Source of the DNA: CAYLLN01 sp964384375
Lineage (GTDB): Bacteria > Planctomycetota > Planctomycetia > Pirellulales > Pirellulaceae
Assembly (NCBI GenBank): GCA_964384375.1
Contig: CAYLLN010000002.1
Location: 1-64,000 of the forward strand
DNA: 64,000 nt
Reading direction: 5' to 3'
Below are positions 61,074-64,000 of the stretch, piece after piece; the first letter of the stretch is position 1; the number at the start of each line of letters is the position of its first letter. A program made the position numbers and the translations under genes. The notes under the pieces are model-generated. The model was not told the origin of the DNA and searched no databases. It saw only the letters and a program-made list of their open reading frames with translations.

Positions 61074-61994
61074 CTACCTCCGCGGCACAAACTGCCTCAG
61101 GTACGTGCAGCTTTGCACGAGCGAGGCCTTCCGCAGTTCGAGCGTCCCTTCGTACGCCCGGTCCTCCACCTCCACGCACACCGGCCCCTGATAGCCCGTG
61201 TCGGTGAGGACCGAGAAGAACTGCCCCCAGTTCACATCGCCGAGGCCCGGCAGCTTGGGCGTGTGGTACTCGCTCGGATGGGCGAGGATGCCCACGTCGT
61301 CCAGCCGCTCGCGATCGAGCCGCACGTCCTTCGCGTGGACGTGAAACAGCCGATCCTTGAACTCCCGCATCGGCCGCAGGTAATCCATCTGCTGCCAGAT
61401 CATGTGCGACGGATCGTAGTTGAGCCCCAGGCTCGCCGAGCCGATGTCCGCAAACAGCCGCCGCCAAATCTTCGGGCTGGCGGCAATGTTCTTCCCGCCG
61501 GGCCACTCGTCCTTGCTGAACAGCATCGGGCAATGCTCGATGCCGATCCGAATGCCGCTCCCCTCGGCGAACTTCACGAGCGGCTTCCACACCTCGAGCA
61601 GCCGCGGCCAGTTGTCATCGACCGACTTGGTCCAGTCGCGACCGATGAACGTGTTGACGGTCGATAGGCCGAGCAGCGCCGCCGCCTGAATCACCTTTCG
61701 CAGATGGCTCACCGCCAGTTCGCTCTCGGCAGCGTTCGGCGAGAGCGGATTGGGGTAGTAGCCGAGCGCACTGATCGACACGCCCGCGTCGGCCGTGACC
61801 CGCCGCACCTCGGCCGCCTTCGCCGTCGTGAAGTCGGTCGCATCGACGTGCGTCACGCCGGCATACCGCCGCTCCGCCTTGCTCACCGGCCAGCACATCA
61901 GCTCGACACAGTCGAACCCGCTCGCCGCCGCGACCTGGGCCACCTCCGCCAGCGAAAGCTCCGGCAGGATCGCACTGACAAAACCAAGTTGCAT
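61074..61994 (-). CDS. Sugar phosphate isomerase/epimerase-like TIM barrel
   Basis: 306 aa, GGGAG 9 bases before the ATG. AP_endonuc_2-type (xylose isomerase-like) barrel: MQLGFVSAILPELSLAEVA, IGIEHCPMLF, LGLNYDPSHMIWQQ, DRLFHVHAKDV and VCVEVEDRAYEG carry the expected Glu, His, Asp and His metal-site residues at strand ends. Substrate unknown; relatives are often sugar or inositol enzymes. Confidence 0.88.
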   Translation of the reverse strand: MQLGFVSAILPELSLAEVAQVAAASGFDCVELMCWPVSKAERRYAGVTHVDATDFTTAKAAEVRRVTADAGVSISALGYYPNPLSPNAAESELAVSHLRKVIQAAALLGLSTVNTFIGRDWTKSVDDNWPRLLEVWKPLVKFAEGSGIRIGIEHCPMLFSKDEWPGGKNIAASPKIWRRLFADIGSASLGLNYDPSHMIWQQMDYLRPMREFKDRLFHVHAKDVRLDRERLDDVGILAHPSEYHTPKLPGLGDVNWGQFFSVLTDTGYQGPVCVEVEDRAYEGTLELRKASLVQSCTYLRQFVPRR

Positions 61995-62875
61995 CGCTCG
62001 CTACTCCCAGTTGCACGCCCGTAGGTCCAGCCTGTCTGTAGGTCCGTCTTGCCGAGGCGGACCTCCGCTGGCCGTCAACATAGCCGCGACCACCGGTCGC
62101 GCGAAAGGCGTCAGCCCCCAAAGCCGCGACCATTGGTCGCGTTGTCTTGCCTCCCCGGAAGGGCGAGGCTGCCGCCGAGCCGCCTACTCGTAGGTCCACC
62201 CAGCCGGGGCGGACCTCTGCTTCCGGCGAGCGTGGGGCGTCAGCCCCATGAGTTCAAGTAGGTTTGCCCTGCCGGGCCGGACCTCCACTCCTCAAGGTGG
62301 CCCACTACCCAAAGCATTCATCTCCTGAACAGCCCCGCGCCAACAACCAACCATTCATACTTTTCGCGCTTTCGTCATCGCGCCCAGGGATATGAATCGC
62401 CGTAACTCGCAGCCAGCCAACGTCTTGGCGAATTACTCCCGACACCCCAAGTATGACTTTTATTCCCCGGTCCATGCCTCCCGCGGGCCTTCTGAACATT
62501 CCTTAACTAGGGAGTGTTCACCGCTGCCATCCTGTTGCTGGTGCGTCCCGACGGCCCGGCGGGACAGCACATCGGATCTCGTCGCTTGCCCACCAGCGCA
62601 CCGTAAATTGCCGCACAGGCGCACCACGACCGTGCCATTCTGGCAGTCGCCACGATTAGTGTACAAAAACTGCAATTCGTGTGCCACGCCCGTAGGTCCG
62701 CCCTGCCGGGGCGGACCTCTGCTTCCATCGGTCGCTGGATCAACATAGCCGCGACCATTGGTCGCGTTGTATGGGAGATCGACGCTCCCGCCGAGCCGTG
62801 GGGCAGGCGTCCCGCCTGCCAAGCCGCACCGCTCCCTCATTCCGCACTCCGCAATCCGAACTCCGCACTTCCTCC
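61995..62875. repeat. Palindromic repeat field without a gene
   Basis: 880 bases with no convincing coding frame. It contains at least three GGTCC-x-CC...GGGCGGACC hairpins (62041-62063, 62193-62215, 62695-62717, the last a perfect 9-bp stem), three GCGACC-N3-GGTCGC hairpins (62086, 62126, 62751), a GGGGC-GTCA-GCCCC hairpin at 62234, and CATAGCCGCGACC flanks shared between copies. These look like degraded REP/RAYT-type units in planctomycetes. A single-copy stretch (about 62460-62690) separates the last group. A 139-aa minus-strand frame over them is repeat-coded. Confidence 0.75.
62836..62875. repeat. Phrase repeat just after the partial gene
   Basis: CCTCATTCCGCACTCCGCAA-type tandem phrases end one base before the minus-strand stop codon at 62876. 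Confidence 0.7.
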
Positions 62876-64000
62876 TCACTCAATCATCCGCCGCAGCTGC
62901 ACGCAGTTATCCGTATTCAGCTTTTGCCCATGCACATATCCCACCGGCACGCTCCGGTCGATGATCGAAAAGAACCGATGCCGCCGAATCTCTCCCGAGT
63001 CGGCCCCAATCTCCGGCCCCAGCCGCAACCCATCGGGATGCGCGGCATTCACCACGGTCACGCCCCCCTGCACGTTATCCTCCACCTCGAAATATCCGAT
63101 CGTCATCCACACCGCAAACACGTTCGAATGGGTCGTGAACGTATTCCCCAGCTTCTGCAACGCCTGATAGCGGAAGTAGGCGTTGCGGCGGGCATCCTGG
63201 TGGACTTGCGTCGCCCCCTGATTGTCGAATAGCGGCTGCGTGGCGGTGTCGGGATCGGGCCGCAAGAGCGTCGATTCCACGGGTGTCGCCCGTCGCATCG
63301 GCACTCCGCTGACCGCGATGTTTGGCATCAGGTCCGCGGCATCGCTCGGCCGGAACGGATTGCCAAACAGCGTCGGAATCGGATTGCCCGAGCCATCGGT
63401 CAGGCCGAGTGGCCCGCCCGTGAACCCCCGGCGGCTACGGCTGACCTTGTCCACAAAGGGCTGCGTATTCATCCCCGGGAACTGGCCAATCGCCGAACTC
63501 CACACTTCGCTGTCAAAAATCGTATTGATATTGATCAAGCCCGGATCGCGGAATCGCGACATCTTGTTGAACGGCGGCCGGAACAAGCCCGCCGCGCCAA
63601 AGTTCGCCGGGTTGTACCATCGCTCCGCACCCGTATAAGGCGACGGCACTTCGACATAGTCGAGCAGCCGGTGCCACTGCGGCGAATTGGCGACGGACGC
63701 GTCGCTGTGGAAGAAGTTATTGAGGTGCATGAACGGCGCTCGCAAGTTCTGCGGTTGGCCGTTGTTGTAAACGCTGTTCGCCCCTGCTGGCAGAAAAGTC
63801 CCCAGGCCCGACGAGAACTCGACAAACCGACGCGACGGCGAGCTCGACGGCACCTGCAACAATTCGAACGGATTGGCAAACGGCCGATTCAAATGCACCA
63901 GCCACGGCGCGGTCACTCCCACGGAGGAATCGACCTCGCCCAGATAGCCGGTCATCGCATTGAGCGGCGTTCCCACGGTCGGATTGAGAAACGGCAGCGA
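62876..64000 (-). CDS. C-terminal part of a large protein (Verru_Chthon/pilus-cassette-like?)
   Basis: Frame is open to the right edge, so only the last ~375 residues are seen. Typical stretches: RFRDPGLININTIFDSEVW, YFRYQALQKLGNTFTTHSN, VFAVWMTIGYFEVEDN and GEIRRHRFFSIIDRSVPVGY. They recall the C-terminal segments of large cassette proteins near type II/IV pilus-like systems in Verrucomicrobia and Planctomycetes (weak recognition). No membrane span in the visible part. The start and the family are therefore uncertain. Confidence 0.75.
   Translation of the reverse strand, partial: SLPFLNPTVGTPLNAMTGYLGEVDSSVGVTAPWLVHLNRPFANPFELLQVPSSSPSRRFVEFSSGLGTFLPAGANSVYNNGQPQNLRAPFMHLNNFFHSDASVANSPQWHRLLDYVEVPSPYTGAERWYNPANFGAAGLFRPPFNKMSRFRDPGLININTIFDSEVWSSAIGQFPGMNTQPFVDKVSRSRRGFTGGPLGLTDGSGNPIPTLFGNPFRPSDAADLMPNIAVSGVPMRRATPVESTLLRPDPDTATQPLFDNQGATQVHQDARRNAYFRYQALQKLGNTFTTHSNVFAVWMTIGYFEVEDNVQGGVTVVNAAHPDGLRLGPEIGADSGEIRRHRFFSIIDRSVPVGYVHGQKLNTDNCVQLRRMIE

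Noticed and set aside
61995..62875. CRISPR array
   Set aside because: Repeats are palindromic, irregularly spaced and mixed in type; no uniform spacers and no cas genes.
62460..62879. 139-aa minus-strand frame
   Set aside because: Coded largely by palindromic and phrase repeats; no family-like segment.

Overview
The window reads as chromosomal DNA of a planctomycete, most likely in or near the Pirellulales. No 16S gene is present, so this rests on gene content. Indicators are a large membrane Ser/Thr kinase with DUF1080, sulfatase-modifying-factor-like and leucine-rich domains paired with an ECF sigma factor; a secreted LamG / NHL-type / cytochrome c / ThuA fusion; a DUF3500 Tat protein; futalosine-pathway menaquinone genes; an exosortase locus; and many short tandem 'phrase' repeats inside and between genes.

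Layout. 1-1,480: wreckage of an Rhs-type polymorphic toxin locus (toxin-like tail, candidate immunity gene, frameshifted YD-repeat fragment). 1,479-3,435 (minus): mqnA-mqnC. 3,558-10,570: secreted or membrane proteins (DUF3500, beta-propeller, 1,367-aa fusion, one-TM protein). 10,645-17,912 (minus): 2,181-aa kinase and its ECF sigma factor. 18,057-19,610: a PBP4-type D-Ala-D-Ala carboxypeptidase. 19,611-20,569: mostly non-coding, with one small possible gene and a promoter-like region.

20,570-59,867 is about 39 kb of extracellular-glycan and exosortase genes, all on the plus strand. It opens with a divergent sigma-70-like gene, exosortase, a Wzc-type tyrosine autokinase, a 1,517-aa TPR protein, an EpsI-like protein, the initiating sugar transferase, a deacetylase, a glycosyltransferase and an O-ligase. 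A second block (34.6-43.2 kb) looks like an ABC-exporter O-antigen cassette: Wzm/Wzt, an acyltransferase, three FkbM methyltransferases and glycosyltransferases. A third (43.3-49.3 kb) has an epimerase, two glycosyltransferases and a PcRGLX/RIFT-barrel-like putative glycan lyase. A fourth (49.3-59.9 kb) has a hexapeptide acyltransferase, a UbiA-type prenyltransferase, a GT39 enzyme, an asparagine-synthase-like amidotransferase, three more glycosyltransferases, a FemAB-like protein and a second epimerase. Many stops and starts overlap by 1-7 bases, which suggests translational coupling.

Working model (inference): blocks one and four match the gene set that accompanies XrtA/EpsH-type exosortase systems in Proteobacteria and would build and ligate a lipid-linked polysaccharide. 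The middle blocks look like serotype-variable inserts. No PrsK/PrsR two-component pair, no Wza-like outer-membrane exporter, no Wzx flippase and no PEP-CTERM-like substrate is visible. The sigma-like gene next to the exosortase is therefore the most obvious local regulator candidate.

59,868-64,000: a short gap, a small membrane protein, a sugar-phosphate isomerase/epimerase-like TIM barrel (minus), 880 bases of palindromic repeats, and the 3' end of a large minus-strand protein that runs off the right edge. I saw no rRNA, tRNA, CRISPR array or intact insertion sequence.
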